From NCBI GenBank assembly GCA_963711465.1, contig CAVQEG010000001.1:1178001-1242000 (forward strand): 64,000 nt of DNA. Direction: 5' to 3'. Below the pieces are notes generated by a model. It did not search any database. It was not told where the DNA came from and saw only the letters and a list, made by a program, of their open reading frames with translations. This DNA comes from CAVQEG01 sp963711465 (GTDB lineage Bacteria; Bacteroidota; Ignavibacteria; OLB7). Of this stretch, positions 7,856 to 16,263 are shown one piece after another. A program made the position numbers and the translations under genes. Positions within the stretch are counted from its first letter, which is position 1, and every line of letters begins with the position of its first letter.

Positions 7856-8523
7856 GCGTGCGTGTCGTCGGTATCGGAGGGCTCGTTTGCGTCGGCTGCG
7901 TTCCGGTTCGGTTCACCCCAACGCGGAGCCACCCGCAGGTCGAGGTCGAGCTGGTTGACGATCTTCTGAACGACGAAATCGATCAGGTCGTCGAAGGTGC
8001 GTTGACCGCCATAGAAGCCGGGCATCGCGGCGACGACCGAGACGCCGAGCTCGGAGAGCGTGAGGAGATTGCGAAGGTGCACGGCCGACAGCGGCGTCTC
8101 GCGCGGTACGACGATCAGCTGCCGACGTTCCTTGAGCATGACGCCTGCCGCGTGGTGCATCACCGACTGATCGATGCCGTGGGCGATCGAGGCGACGGTG
8201 CTCATCGAGCAGGGAACGATCACCATCTGTCGCGGGCAATTCGAGCCGGACGCGAACGGCGCGCGGTAGTCCTGGTTGCTCCAGACGACGACGCGTTCAC
8301 CGACGGCCGAATCCAGACCGGGCAGCATCCATGCGCCGGTCTGCGGCGGCCTGAGTGCGAGCTCCTCGTGGATCACCTGTCGCGCGTGGGTCGAGATCAC
8401 GACGTCGACACGATCGTAGTGGGCCGCAATCACGTGCAGCAGACGTACGGCATACGCCGCACCGCTTCCACCGGAGATTCCGACGGTAATCGTGCGACGT
8501 TCCGCATTGCTGGATTCACCCAT
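7852..8523 (-). CDS. ubiX: UbiX-family flavin prenyltransferase (menaquinone pathway)
   Basis: The start is set at the ATG at 8523, giving 223 residues and placing the flavin-binding VGISGGSGAAYAVRLL near the N terminus, as in the family. This start lies inside the end of ubiE (8-base overlap). Other UbiX signatures are IVPCSMSTVASIAHG, LKERRQLIVVPRETPLS and VVAAMPGFYGG. The enzyme makes prenylated FMN, the cofactor needed by UbiD-type decarboxylases such as the one encoded two genes upstream. The last 20 or so residues are an acidic tail outside the fold. The stop overlaps the next start by ATGA. Confidence 0.92.
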   Translation of the reverse strand: MGESSNAERRTITVGISGGSGAAYAVRLLHVIAAHYDRVDVVISTHARQVIHEELALRPPQTGAWMLPGLDSAVGERVVVWSNQDYRAPFASGSNCPRQMVIVPCSMSTVASIAHGIDQSVMHHAAGVMLKERRQLIVVPRETPLSAVHLRNLLTLSELGVSVVAAMPGFYGGQRTFDDLIDFVVQKIVNQLDLDLRVAPRWGEPNRNAADANEPSDTDDTHA

Positions 8524-9268
8524 CGGCAGCTCCGTCGCGTTCGATGATCTCGGCAGCCGATTCGACGTGGGCCCCGCCCATCGACTCGACGTCGCCGATG
8601 TATATCCAGGCGATGCCGCCGAGCAGCGGCAGCGAGCGCACGGAGGCAAAGCCGGCGCGGCGCATCAGGTCAACGAACGCGCCGCCGGCCGGGAAGCTGG
8701 CGGCGGTTCGGTCCAGGTAGCGGTAGGCATCGGGTTTACCGCTGATCAGTCCGCCGACCCAGGTGAGCACCGTGGACGAGTAGGCGCGGTAGAGTGCACC
8801 GAAGGCGCCGTCGGGCTGTCCGAATTCGAGCACCGCGACCCGGCCCCCCGGTCGAACGACGCGGTACATCTCCGCCAGCGCGACGACGGGATCGTCGACG
8901 TTGCGTATGCCGAAGGAGATGGTGCAGACATCGAACGAATCGTCCTCGAAGCGGAGGTCCATGGCGTCACCGACCTCGAACTGGAGGTTCGCCCGATCGT
9001 TGCGCGGACGGCGGCGGGCAAGCTCGATCATGTCCGGATTGAAATCCGAACCGATCACATGTCCGATCGAGCCGACCTCGTCGGCGAAGCGAACGGCGAT
9101 GTCGCCGGTACCCGTGGCCAGATCGAGCACTCGTCCGCCATACGGCGGCGCGGCCTCTTCGACGAGCCGTCGCTTCCAGAGCCGATGCACGCCGAAGGAG
9201 AGCACGTCGTTGCCGCGGTCATAGGCGGGAGCGATCTCGGAGAACATTCTTCTGACCTGTTCTGACAT
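8516..9268 (-). CDS. ubiE: UbiE/MenG-type menaquinone C-methyltransferase
   Basis: The 250-residue SAM-dependent methyltransferase has motif I VLDLATGTGDIAVRFA (about residues 47-62), GSDFNPDMIELAR, and the UbiE signatures FDVCTISFGIRNVDDP and EMYRVVRPGGRVAVLEFGQP. It methylates the demethylated quinone ring in the last step of menaquinone synthesis. It starts eight bases after the ubiD stop and ends inside ubiX, so ubiD-ubiE-ubiX form one transcription unit. In futalosine organisms the equivalent late genes are named mqnL (decarboxylase), mqnM (UbiX-like) and mqnG (methyltransferase). Confidence 0.93.
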   Translation of the reverse strand: MSEQVRRMFSEIAPAYDRGNDVLSFGVHRLWKRRLVEEAAPPYGGRVLDLATGTGDIAVRFADEVGSIGHVIGSDFNPDMIELARRRPRNDRANLQFEVGDAMDLRFEDDSFDVCTISFGIRNVDDPVVALAEMYRVVRPGGRVAVLEFGQPDGAFGALYRAYSSTVLTWVGGLISGKPDAYRYLDRTAASFPAGGAFVDLMRRAGFASVRSLPLLGGIAWIYIGDVESMGGAHVESAAEIIERDGAADG

Positions 9269-9276
9269 ATCGGGTA

Positions 9277-10842
9277 CTACGCCTCCGCGTCGCCTGATTC
9301 AATGGTACCGATGCGTCCGCCGCCGGAGCGCGCCTGGTCTTCGGTGAGCACCCCGCGACGGCGCGCGGTGTCATCGCCCCTGAGGGATTCAGGCAGACCG
9401 TACTTCTTCCACCGCTTCGACACCTGCTCGATCACCTCGGGCGTCATCGTCAGCTCGCGCGGCCAACGGCGCGGGAATCCCTCCGAGGCCCACTTCCGTG
9501 TCGCGTCGATGCCCACCTTGCCGCCGGCTCCGGAGATGTCGCTGGCGTGGTCGAGCACGTCGATCGGTCCCTTGACGAACTGCATGTCGCGCATCGGATC
9601 GGTGTTGGCCCCGAGGTAGAACATCACCTCATCGGTGTTCTGTACGTCGACGTCGGAATCGACCACGACGATGTACTTCGACAGCGACATCTGTCCGAGT
9701 CCCCACAGTGCGTTCATCACCTTCCGGGCGTGGAAGGGGAATTCCTTGCGGATGGAGACGAAGCAGAAATTGTGGAAGACCCCGAAGATGGGAAGGTTCA
9801 TGTCCACGATCTCGGGAACGGTCTTTCGGAGGATGGTGAGGAAAATCCGTTCGGTCGCCTTGCCGAGGAAGTAATCCTCCTTCGGCGGCTGTCCCACGAT
9901 CGTCGTCGGGTAGACAGCGTCGCGGCGCATGGACATGGTCGTGACGTGGAAGGTCGGGTACTCGTCGCGCAGGGTATAGAATCCGGTATGATCACCGAAA
10001 GGACCTTCCAGTCGGAAATCGGTCAGATCGATGAATCCTTCGAGAACGATGTCGGCCTGGGCCGGCACCCTGAGGTCGCTCTCGAGCGCGGAGACGAGTT
10101 CGATCGGTTCCTCACGGAGGAATCCGGCGAGGATCCACTCATCGAGTTCGGGAGGCATGGGCGCGGTCGCCGCATAGGTCGCCACCGAGGCGCCGCCGAG
10201 GGCGACCGCACAGGCCACGCGGGTGAGGCCGCGTTCACGGTACATGCGCAGGTGACGGGCGGTGTCGTGATGGGTCTGCGCATGCAGGAACGTCGTGTTC
10301 CGGTCGATCAGCTGCATGCGGTACATGCCGAGGTTCTGCGCACCCGTCTCCGGATTGCGGGTAATCACCTGTGGGAGCGTAATGAACTTCCCGCCGTCCT
10401 CCGGCCAGCATTTGATGATCGGCAGCCGGGTGAGATCGACCTCATCACCGCGCAGAACGACGTCATGCACCGGCGCTTTCGAGACGGTGCGCGGCGGAAA
10501 GTTGCGGATCTGCGCCACCTGCGGGAGCATTCTGAGCGATTCGCGGAAGGACGTCGGCGGCTTGAGGTCGATCAGCGCGGTCATGCGCTCGGAGACGTCG
10601 TCGAGCGAGTCGACGCCGAGGGCCATCGCCATGCGGCGTTGCGAGCCGTAGGCGTTGATCAGAAGCGGCATCTTCGAACCGGCGACGTTCTCGAAGAGCA
10701 GCGCCGGTCCGCCGGCGCGCATGACTCTGGCGGCGATCTCGGAGATCTCGAGAACCGGATCGACGTGTGTTCGCACCCGCACGAGCTCGCCTGCCTTCTC
10801 GAGAGCGCGAACGAACTCCGCGGTGCTGTTGAACCCTCGCAT
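9277..10842 (-). CDS. ubiD: UbiD-family prenylated-FMN decarboxylase (menaquinone pathway)
   Basis: The start at the ATG at 10842 (MRGFNSTAEFVRALEKAGEL) matches where UbiD-like proteins begin; a GTG 30 bases upstream would add ten residues. The 521-residue protein carries the UbiD hallmarks: IIKCWPEDGGKFITLPQVITRNPETG, NLGMYRMQ, RLEGPFGDHTGFY with the catalytic Glu, and SKYIVVVDSDVDV. It removes the ring carboxylate of the prenylated naphthoate and depends on prenyl-FMN from UbiX, encoded in the same operon. It is first in the minus-strand operon and divergent from pfkA. No prenyltransferase gene (MqnP/UbiA type) is present in this window. Confidence 0.92.
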   Translation of the reverse strand: MRGFNSTAEFVRALEKAGELVRVRTHVDPVLEISEIAARVMRAGGPALLFENVAGSKMPLLINAYGSQRRMAMALGVDSLDDVSERMTALIDLKPPTSFRESLRMLPQVAQIRNFPPRTVSKAPVHDVVLRGDEVDLTRLPIIKCWPEDGGKFITLPQVITRNPETGAQNLGMYRMQLIDRNTTFLHAQTHHDTARHLRMYRERGLTRVACAVALGGASVATYAATAPMPPELDEWILAGFLREEPIELVSALESDLRVPAQADIVLEGFIDLTDFRLEGPFGDHTGFYTLRDEYPTFHVTTMSMRRDAVYPTTIVGQPPKEDYFLGKATERIFLTILRKTVPEIVDMNLPIFGVFHNFCFVSIRKEFPFHARKVMNALWGLGQMSLSKYIVVVDSDVDVQNTDEVMFYLGANTDPMRDMQFVKGPIDVLDHASDISGAGGKVGIDATRKWASEGFPRRWPRELTMTPEVIEQVSKRWKKYGLPESLRGDDTARRRGVLTEDQARSGGGRIGTIESGDAEA

Positions 10843-10963
10843 TGGTACCTGACGGTTGGTGGCCGGCAACACAACCTGCGATATTACTGATCCGGCTCGA
10901 ACCGGGCATTCCTGCCGAATACATCATTACAAGATGCCGCCGCACCGAGTGCGCCTCGGTTGG

Positions 10964-10971
10964 TACGTTTG
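10964..10971 (+). promoter_or_regulatory. Putative -7 element upstream of pfkA
   Basis: TACGTTTG fits the Bacteroidota -7 consensus TAnnTTTG at every defined position. No clear -33 TTG is seen 19-21 bases upstream. The leader to the ATG at 11022 would be about 45 bases. Confidence 0.4.
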
Positions 10972-11021
10972 CGCGTCGGATCCGGCGCGGTGCATCCATG
11001 GCCCCCATAGACGCAAGTGTG

Positions 11022-11981
11022 ATGAAGCGAATCGCAATCATGACCAGCGGCGGCGACTCGCCGGGAATGAACGCCTGTATCCGGGCGGTCGTCCGCTACG
11101 GCAGCTCACGCGGGCTGGAGGTCTTCGGCATCCGTCACGGCTACGACGGAATGATCGAGGGAGACATCGTGCCGATGGACCGCGCCTCGGTCAGCGGCAT
11201 CATCGGACGTGGCGGGACCGTACTCGGCACCGCTCGCTCGCCTGCGTTCTACACCGAGGATGGTCGTGCCGCGGCGGCCGAACAGCTGCGTCGCTTCGGG
11301 ATCGACGCGGTCGTCGCCTGCGGAGGCGACGGCACGTTCCGGGGAGCGACCGAGCTGCGGCAGGAACAGGGGATACTCGTGGCAGGCACACCGGGAACGA
11401 TCGACAACGACCTCTACGGCACCGACTACACGATCGGCTACGACACGGCGCTGAACACGGCGATGAGCGCCATCGACAAGCTGCGCGACACGGCGCAGTC
11501 TCACGCCCGGACGTTCTTCGTGGAGGTAATGGGCCGGCATGCGGGATTCATCGCGCTGGACGTCGGCCTGGCGACCGGGGCGGAATTCGTGGCGATCCCG
11601 GAGACGCCGACGAATTTCGAGGCGCTCTGCGAGTACATGCGCGAGTTCGCCGAACCGCGACGCCACATCTTCGTCATCAGCGAGGGCGATGAATTCGGCG
11701 GAGCGCAGAAGTTTGCCGATGAATTCCAGAAGGTGTTCGATGTGGAGACACGGGTGACAATTCTCGGGCACATCCAGCGTGGCGGATCGCCGTCGGTACG
11801 CGATCGAATTCTCGCCACCCGACTCGGAGTTGCGGCCGTCGACGCGCTGCTGGAGGGGACCAGCGACGTGATGGCCGGGCTCGTCGACGAGCGTGTGGTC
11901 CTCACCCCCATGCGTCACACCTGGGAGCGCCGGGCGGAGATCAACGCGTCACTGGTCGACCTGGTTGGGCTGCTGAAGTAA
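11022..11981 (+). CDS. pfkA: ATP-dependent 6-phosphofructokinase
   Basis: The start at 11022 gives MKRIAIMTSGGDSPGMNACIR, the normal beginning of bacterial PfkA, and a length of 319 residues, which is the family length. An in-frame ATG at 10998 would add eight residues. GGDGTFRGA (about residues 101-109) has Gly where pyrophosphate-dependent enzymes carry Asp, so ATP is the expected donor. GTIDNDLYGTDYTIGYDTA contains the catalytic Asp, and GHIQRGGSPS lines the active site. The enzyme phosphorylates fructose 6-phosphate in glycolysis. Divergent from the menaquinone operon; no linked glycolytic genes. Confidence 0.95.
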   Translation: MKRIAIMTSGGDSPGMNACIRAVVRYGSSRGLEVFGIRHGYDGMIEGDIVPMDRASVSGIIGRGGTVLGTARSPAFYTEDGRAAAAEQLRRFGIDAVVACGGDGTFRGATELRQEQGILVAGTPGTIDNDLYGTDYTIGYDTALNTAMSAIDKLRDTAQSHARTFFVEVMGRHAGFIALDVGLATGAEFVAIPETPTNFEALCEYMREFAEPRRHIFVISEGDEFGGAQKFADEFQKVFDVETRVTILGHIQRGGSPSVRDRILATRLGVAAVDALLEGTSDVMAGLVDERVVLTPMRHTWERRAEINASLVDLVGLLK

Positions 11982-12083
11982 CGGCATTCGGCCTGGTGCG
12001 TATCACTGCGGTGGCCGAGGGAGAACGCCCTGGCTGCGGTTGGCAAACGGACAAAAAAAATGTGTGTCGCGCCGGAATTCTGC

Positions 12084-12091
12084 TATTTTTG
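12084..12091 (+). promoter_or_regulatory. Putative -7 element of the small lipoprotein gene
   Basis: TATTTTTG matches TAnnTTTG exactly, about 92 bases before the ATG at 12183. The -33 position reads only TGTG. It sits in the loop of a short GCGCCGG inverted repeat. The rest of 11982-12182 shows no gene. Confidence 0.4.
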
Positions 12092-12182
12092 CCGGCGCAA
12101 CGTTCAACCGCACCGCACCGCGGTGGAAGGACCCCACGGTGCCGTCACTACTTTCCTACTCACTTCTCTTCCGTACCGCGTC

Positions 12183-12437
12183 ATGAAATTCAAGCTTCTT
12201 CTGCTTGCCAGCTTCCTGTCCGTCGGGCTGATGATCACCGCATGTGGCGGCGGTGACGAGGACGCCGCGGACATGCAGGACACGACCGCCGTTCAGCCGG
12301 CCGAGACTCCGGCCGAGCCGACGCAGGCGACGCCTGCCGCGACCGATACCGACATGAACGCCGACTCGACGATGATGGATAACGACACGTCGAAGGCCGA
12401 CATGGACAACGACGCCGGCAGCGAGTCGGGCAAGTAA
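12183..12437 (+). CDS. Small acidic lipoprotein
   Basis: The 84-residue product starts with a classic lipoprotein signal peptide (MKFKLLLLASFLSVGLMITAC, Cys21 lipidated) followed by GGGDEDAAD and a disordered Thr/Ala/Asp/Met-rich tail (TDTDMNADSTMMDNDTSKADMDND). No fold or family is recognised. Such low-complexity acidic lipoproteins are often periplasmic or surface exposed. The start is chosen because the upstream in-frame sequence is not signal-like. It stands alone, with a candidate -7 element before it and a strong terminator after it. Confidence 0.75.
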   Translation: MKFKLLLLASFLSVGLMITACGGGDEDAADMQDTTAVQPAETPAEPTQATPAATDTDMNADSTMMDNDTSKADMDNDAGSESGK

Positions 12438-12490
12438 GTCCCGACGCGTCTACCCTCGCGATGCATGTCGTCGCGAACGCAAATGCACGA

Positions 12491-12530
12491 CCGCCGTCCG
12501 CGGATTTCCCGCGGACGGCGGTTCTTGTTT
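12491..12530 (+). terminator. Intrinsic terminator after the small lipoprotein gene
   Basis: A 13-bp perfect stem (CCGCCGTCCGCGG with CCGCGGACGGCGG, 12491-12521) with a five-base loop is followed by TTCTTGTTT. Confidence 0.85.
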
Positions 12531-12578
12531 CAGCCGGTTCGCACCACGCCGTGACGGACCCCACGGCTTCGCCACCTC

Positions 12579-13604
12579 CTATTGACCCACCCTCCTGACC
12601 GTATTCTTCAGTACACCGAGCCGGTCGATCTCAAGCTCCACTTCATCCCCATCCTTCAACCACAGGTTGTCGGTCACCTTCGAACCGTTGAGCTCGAGCA
12701 GACATCCGGTTCCCACCGTTCCCGAACCGATCACCTCTCCCGGGCGCAGCGTCACACCATAGGAGGCGCGCTCGATGATCTGGGCGAACGTCCAGTTCAT
12801 GTCCTTGAGGTTGCCGCGCGAGAGTTCCCGTCCGTTGATTCGAGCGATCATCTCCAGATCATAGCGATCGCCGTTGTCACCGGCGACGCGTCTGTCGGCG
12901 AGTTCATCGACCGTCACCAGCCAGGGACCGAACGTGGAGGCGAAGTCCTTGCCCTTGGCGGGACCGAGATTCAGCTTCATCTCCTGCATCTGCAGCGCCC
13001 GGGCCGACCAGTCGTTGAAGATCATGTAGCCGCCGATGTAGGCATCGGCCTTGCTCGCCGGGATGTTGGTCCCCTCGCGCGCGATCACCACGGCGCATTC
13101 GAGTTCGTAGTCGAGCCGATCGAGGTGCCGGTCGCGGACCATCACGTCGCCCGGTCCGGAGACAGCGGTGTGGTTGGTGAAGTAGAACACGGGGAACTCA
13201 TCGAATTCCGGGATCATCTCCACTCCCCGGTTCCGGCGCGCGGTTTCCACATGCTGGCGGAATGCGTAGCCATCGCGCACCGACGGAGGGTGGGGCACCG
13301 GAGCCAGCAGTCTTACATCGTCGAGCAGGCGAGCGGAGTCGAGAATTTGCTGCTGGCCGGAGGCCCATTCGGCGACGTCGTGCGCGAATCGGGAGACGGC
13401 CTCGCCGGCACTGAGGAAGTCGACGATCTGCGCCAGGTGGGACGTGGCTCCCATGTCGGGCGATCGGGTGGCTTCCTGATACATCAGCGCCGTGCGGCTG
13501 AGATTGAGCACGCGGTCTCCGATGACGAAACCGAGACGTTCACCGCCTTCGATCCTGCGATTGTGTTGTTGTTCCTCCGGGGACAGGTACGTGACCAGCT
13601 TCAT
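12579..13604 (-). CDS. Fumarylacetoacetate hydrolase-family protein
   Basis: The start at the ATG at 13604 gives MKLVTYLSPEEQ and 341 residues; the longer in-frame extension is arginine-rich and lacks family similarity. Family features are VPHPPSVRDGYAFRQHVE, FYFTNHTAVSGPGD, the metal-binding acidic stretch LDYELECAVVIAREG, YIGGYMIFNDWSAR and GEVIGSGTVGTGCLLE. The fold binds a divalent metal and cleaves carbon-carbon bonds in beta-diketo acids, as in tyrosine breakdown, or decarboxylates oxo acids. The DWSARALQMQEM segment and overall size favour a FAH-like hydrolase, but the substrate cannot be assigned. No other tyrosine-degradation genes are adjacent. It is convergent with the lipoprotein gene. 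Confidence 0.85.
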   Translation of the reverse strand: MKLVTYLSPEEQQHNRRIEGGERLGFVIGDRVLNLSRTALMYQEATRSPDMGATSHLAQIVDFLSAGEAVSRFAHDVAEWASGQQQILDSARLLDDVRLLAPVPHPPSVRDGYAFRQHVETARRNRGVEMIPEFDEFPVFYFTNHTAVSGPGDVMVRDRHLDRLDYELECAVVIAREGTNIPASKADAYIGGYMIFNDWSARALQMQEMKLNLGPAKGKDFASTFGPWLVTVDELADRRVAGDNGDRYDLEMIARINGRELSRGNLKDMNWTFAQIIERASYGVTLRPGEVIGSGTVGTGCLLELNGSKVTDNLWLKDGDEVELEIDRLGVLKNTVRRVGQ

Positions 13605-13800
13605 GAAATCAGTCTGTAGTGTGCGTGAGTGGATGATTCGGGAACGGAATTGGCGCCCGTTTCGCGGAGTCGACCGACTGGCGCAATAATCGCACCGTCG
13701 CCGACAGGCAGGCCGACCGAACGGCGGCCAAGATAGACAACGCCGCCCAGACCGGGTTCCCCGGCTGACCGGTTCGCAGGCGGCGAAGCGCGACGGACCG

Positions 13801-16209
13801 ATGAGACGCACTACGACTCCCCCATCCGAATTTCCCTTCCACCGCGCACTGTCGCTCGAGCCGCTGGTGGACCTGTGGCGCAGCTATGACCGCGACGGAA
13901 CCGACGCTGACCTGCGGGCGCTGGCGCAGCGCGTTCTGCAACGGTACTCCGCCGCCGAAGCGCTGCATGGCACCATCGAGGATGTCGCTACGCTCGAACC
14001 GCACGCCGAGCTGCTCGACACGCTCTTCACCGCGCTGTTCGCTCCCGGAAGCGTGCGACGCGAACGTGCCGCGGCATGTGTTCCGTACGGACTGACGGCG
14101 ATTCACCAGACGCCGGCGTTCCGGGAGCTCGACGTACTGCGACCGGAGAGTTTCCGTTCGGGAGAGGAGGCGAACCTCACCCTTCGCAGCATCATGCACG
14201 CCTACCACCACCTGCTGCACCGCTGCTATGACGTACCGGCGCGGTTCGACTACTCCCTGACGGTGCGTTCGACCGACCCGGCGACGGGACTTCCGCGATA
14301 CTGGCGGATGGACGTCGACATGGGGTATTGCGACGTTCGTCGATCCGAGGGCGCACCGGAGCTCGATGCCGCCGGGGGCCGACGGTTGCTGGACGAACCG
14401 GAGAATCTGGAGCTCTGGCGTCGGACGTTGCCACCGGAGCACTTCACATTCGAAGGCATCATGCTGGTGACGGCCTTCGACGTCACCGACGAGGAGATTC
14501 TCTCACAGTTGAAGCACGAGCTCCTCGGGCCGCAGGAACACTCAGCGGCCGAACACGCCGATGTGCTCGAGGGCTACCTGCGGGCGCTGCTTCGCATCCC
14601 CGAGCTGAGCGTGGGTCTGCTGGCACTGGAGGGTGAGGATCTGGAGGGAATTTCACGTGCGCGTGCGATCGGACGGAGTCTGCTCGTGTCCGAGGGGACC
14701 GTCCCGCGGTGTTCGAACGTGGGCGACTCCTACTACGGTCGGCTCTTCGATCACGACGGTCCGCTGATCGTCAGCGATCTGCGACAGGGCAGCGTGCACT
14801 CGCCGTTCGAACGGCATCTGATCGACAAGGGATACCGCTCACTGATGCTCGTTCCGCTGAAGCGACACGGCCGCCTGGTGGGTGTACTCGAACTCGCATC
14901 ACCCAATCCCGAGCGTCGCTCGGCGGAGACAACCATCACGCTCGAACGGGTGTCGGTACTGTTCACCTCAGCGATCGCCCGGGCGCTGGAGGAGCGAGAG
15001 ATGACGCTGCAAGCGCTGATCAAGCGCCACTACACCGCGGTGCATCCGGCGGTCGAGTGGAGGTTCCGTGAGGCGGCGATGAAGCTGATGATGCGGGAGG
15101 ACGCCGGCGACAGCGACGAGATCCGTCAGCCGGAGCCGATCGTCTTCGAGAACGTACACGGCCTCTACGGCATGAGCGACGTCCGCGGTTCCTCGACGCT
15201 GCGACTCAACGCGATCAGCAAGGACATCGGCCAGCAGCTGCTGCTCGCCCGTCGCGTACTCGAGCAGGCAGAGAGCAGCACGGGCCTGGCGGCACTTGCG
15301 GAACTTCGCCACCGGCTCAGCAGGTTTCTCGACGGCAACGCGCTCGCCCCGAATGTGCAGGACGAGACGATCGTCCTTCGATTCCTCTCGTCGGAGATCG
15401 AGCCGGTCTTCGAGGAACTCGCCGGGTACGGCGACGCCGTTGCCGAGGCAGTTGCGGCCTACCGCCGGGCAGTCGACAGCGACCTGGGAATGGTGTATCG
15501 CCAGCGGCGCAGCTTTGACCAGGCGATCACGCAGGTGAACGACATCGTCTCTCGCTATCTCGACTTCCAGCAGGAGCGCGCACAACGAATCGTACCGCAC
15601 TACTACCAGCGCAACCGGACCGACGGTGTGGACCACACGCTGTACGCGGGGGCGTCGTTGCTGCGCCGGGGCAGATTTTCACCGCTTCACCTTCGAAGTC
15701 TTCGACTGTGGCAGCTGGAAACCACGTGCGGAATCATCCGCGCACTGGAACGCAAGCGATCCTCCCTGGCCATTCCTCTGGAGCTCGCGCACCTGGTGCT
15801 GGTGCAGTCGGCTCCCCTTGCGATCCGATTCCGCCAGGACGAAAAGCAGTTCGATGTCGACGGCGCCTACAACGTTCGCTACGAGATCGTCAAGAAGCGC
15901 ATCGACAAGGCGCACGTACAATCGAGTTCCGGTACGGGCGAACGGCTGACGCAGCCCGGCAGGATCGCGGTCGTCTACACACGCGACGAGGAGCGGGCCG
16001 AGTACGTCAACTACATCGACTACCTCATTTCCGAGGGCCTGCTGCAGAACGACCTGGACGATGTGGAGGATGTGGAAGTGGAGGATCTGCCCGGCGTGAC
16101 GACGCTGCGGGCGCTGCGCGTGACCGGCGTGGTCGAGCCGCGCCCACAGCCCCGCTCCTCCGCCACGGAGCGTGCGTCGCGACGGCGCCGTGCGCTCGAG
16201 CGGCAGTAA
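13801..16209 (+). CDS. Large GAF-domain protein of unknown function
   Basis: The 802-residue protein has no signal peptide or membrane segment. Residues about 255-400 look like a GAF sensor domain (IPELSVGLLALEGE, then YRSLMLVPLKRHGRLVGVLELASP). The N-terminal 250 residues and the C-terminal 400 match nothing recognised; the C-terminal part is mainly helical (KRHYTAVHPAVEWRFREAAMKLM, YRRAVDSDLGMVYRQRRSFDQAI) and ends in a basic RRRR tail. I see no HATPase, GGDEF or helix-turn-helix module, so the output is unknown. Proteins of this length with a central GAF domain occur in Bacteroidota, usually unannotated. Divergent from the FAH-family gene and convergent with ppk1. Confidence 0.7.
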   Translation: MRRTTTPPSEFPFHRALSLEPLVDLWRSYDRDGTDADLRALAQRVLQRYSAAEALHGTIEDVATLEPHAELLDTLFTALFAPGSVRRERAAACVPYGLTAIHQTPAFRELDVLRPESFRSGEEANLTLRSIMHAYHHLLHRCYDVPARFDYSLTVRSTDPATGLPRYWRMDVDMGYCDVRRSEGAPELDAAGGRRLLDEPENLELWRRTLPPEHFTFEGIMLVTAFDVTDEEILSQLKHELLGPQEHSAAEHADVLEGYLRALLRIPELSVGLLALEGEDLEGISRARAIGRSLLVSEGTVPRCSNVGDSYYGRLFDHDGPLIVSDLRQGSVHSPFERHLIDKGYRSLMLVPLKRHGRLVGVLELASPNPERRSAETTITLERVSVLFTSAIARALEEREMTLQALIKRHYTAVHPAVEWRFREAAMKLMMREDAGDSDEIRQPEPIVFENVHGLYGMSDVRGSSTLRLNAISKDIGQQLLLARRVLEQAESSTGLAALAELRHRLSRFLDGNALAPNVQDETIVLRFLSSEIEPVFEELAGYGDAVAEAVAAYRRAVDSDLGMVYRQRRSFDQAITQVNDIVSRYLDFQQERAQRIVPHYYQRNRTDGVDHTLYAGASLLRRGRFSPLHLRSLRLWQLETTCGIIRALERKRSSLAIPLELAHLVLVQSAPLAIRFRQDEKQFDVDGAYNVRYEIVKKRIDKAHVQSSSGTGERLTQPGRIAVVYTRDEERAEYVNYIDYLISEGLLQNDLDDVEDVEVEDLPGVTTLRALRVTGVVEPRPQPRSSATERASRRRRALERQ

Positions 16210-16263
16210 TCGAGCGGCTGCCCGAAGGCGTCCCGCAGCAGGGAGTCGCTCGCTCGGAGCGCC

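Noticed and set aside
9547..10890. A 447-codon plus-strand frame opposite ubiD
   Set aside because: Antisense shadow of ubiD without domain features.
12068..12098. GCGCCGG inverted repeat as a terminator after pfkA
   Set aside because: The T-tract lies on the minus strand where no gene ends, and the loop holds a consensus -7 element, so a promoter is the better reading.
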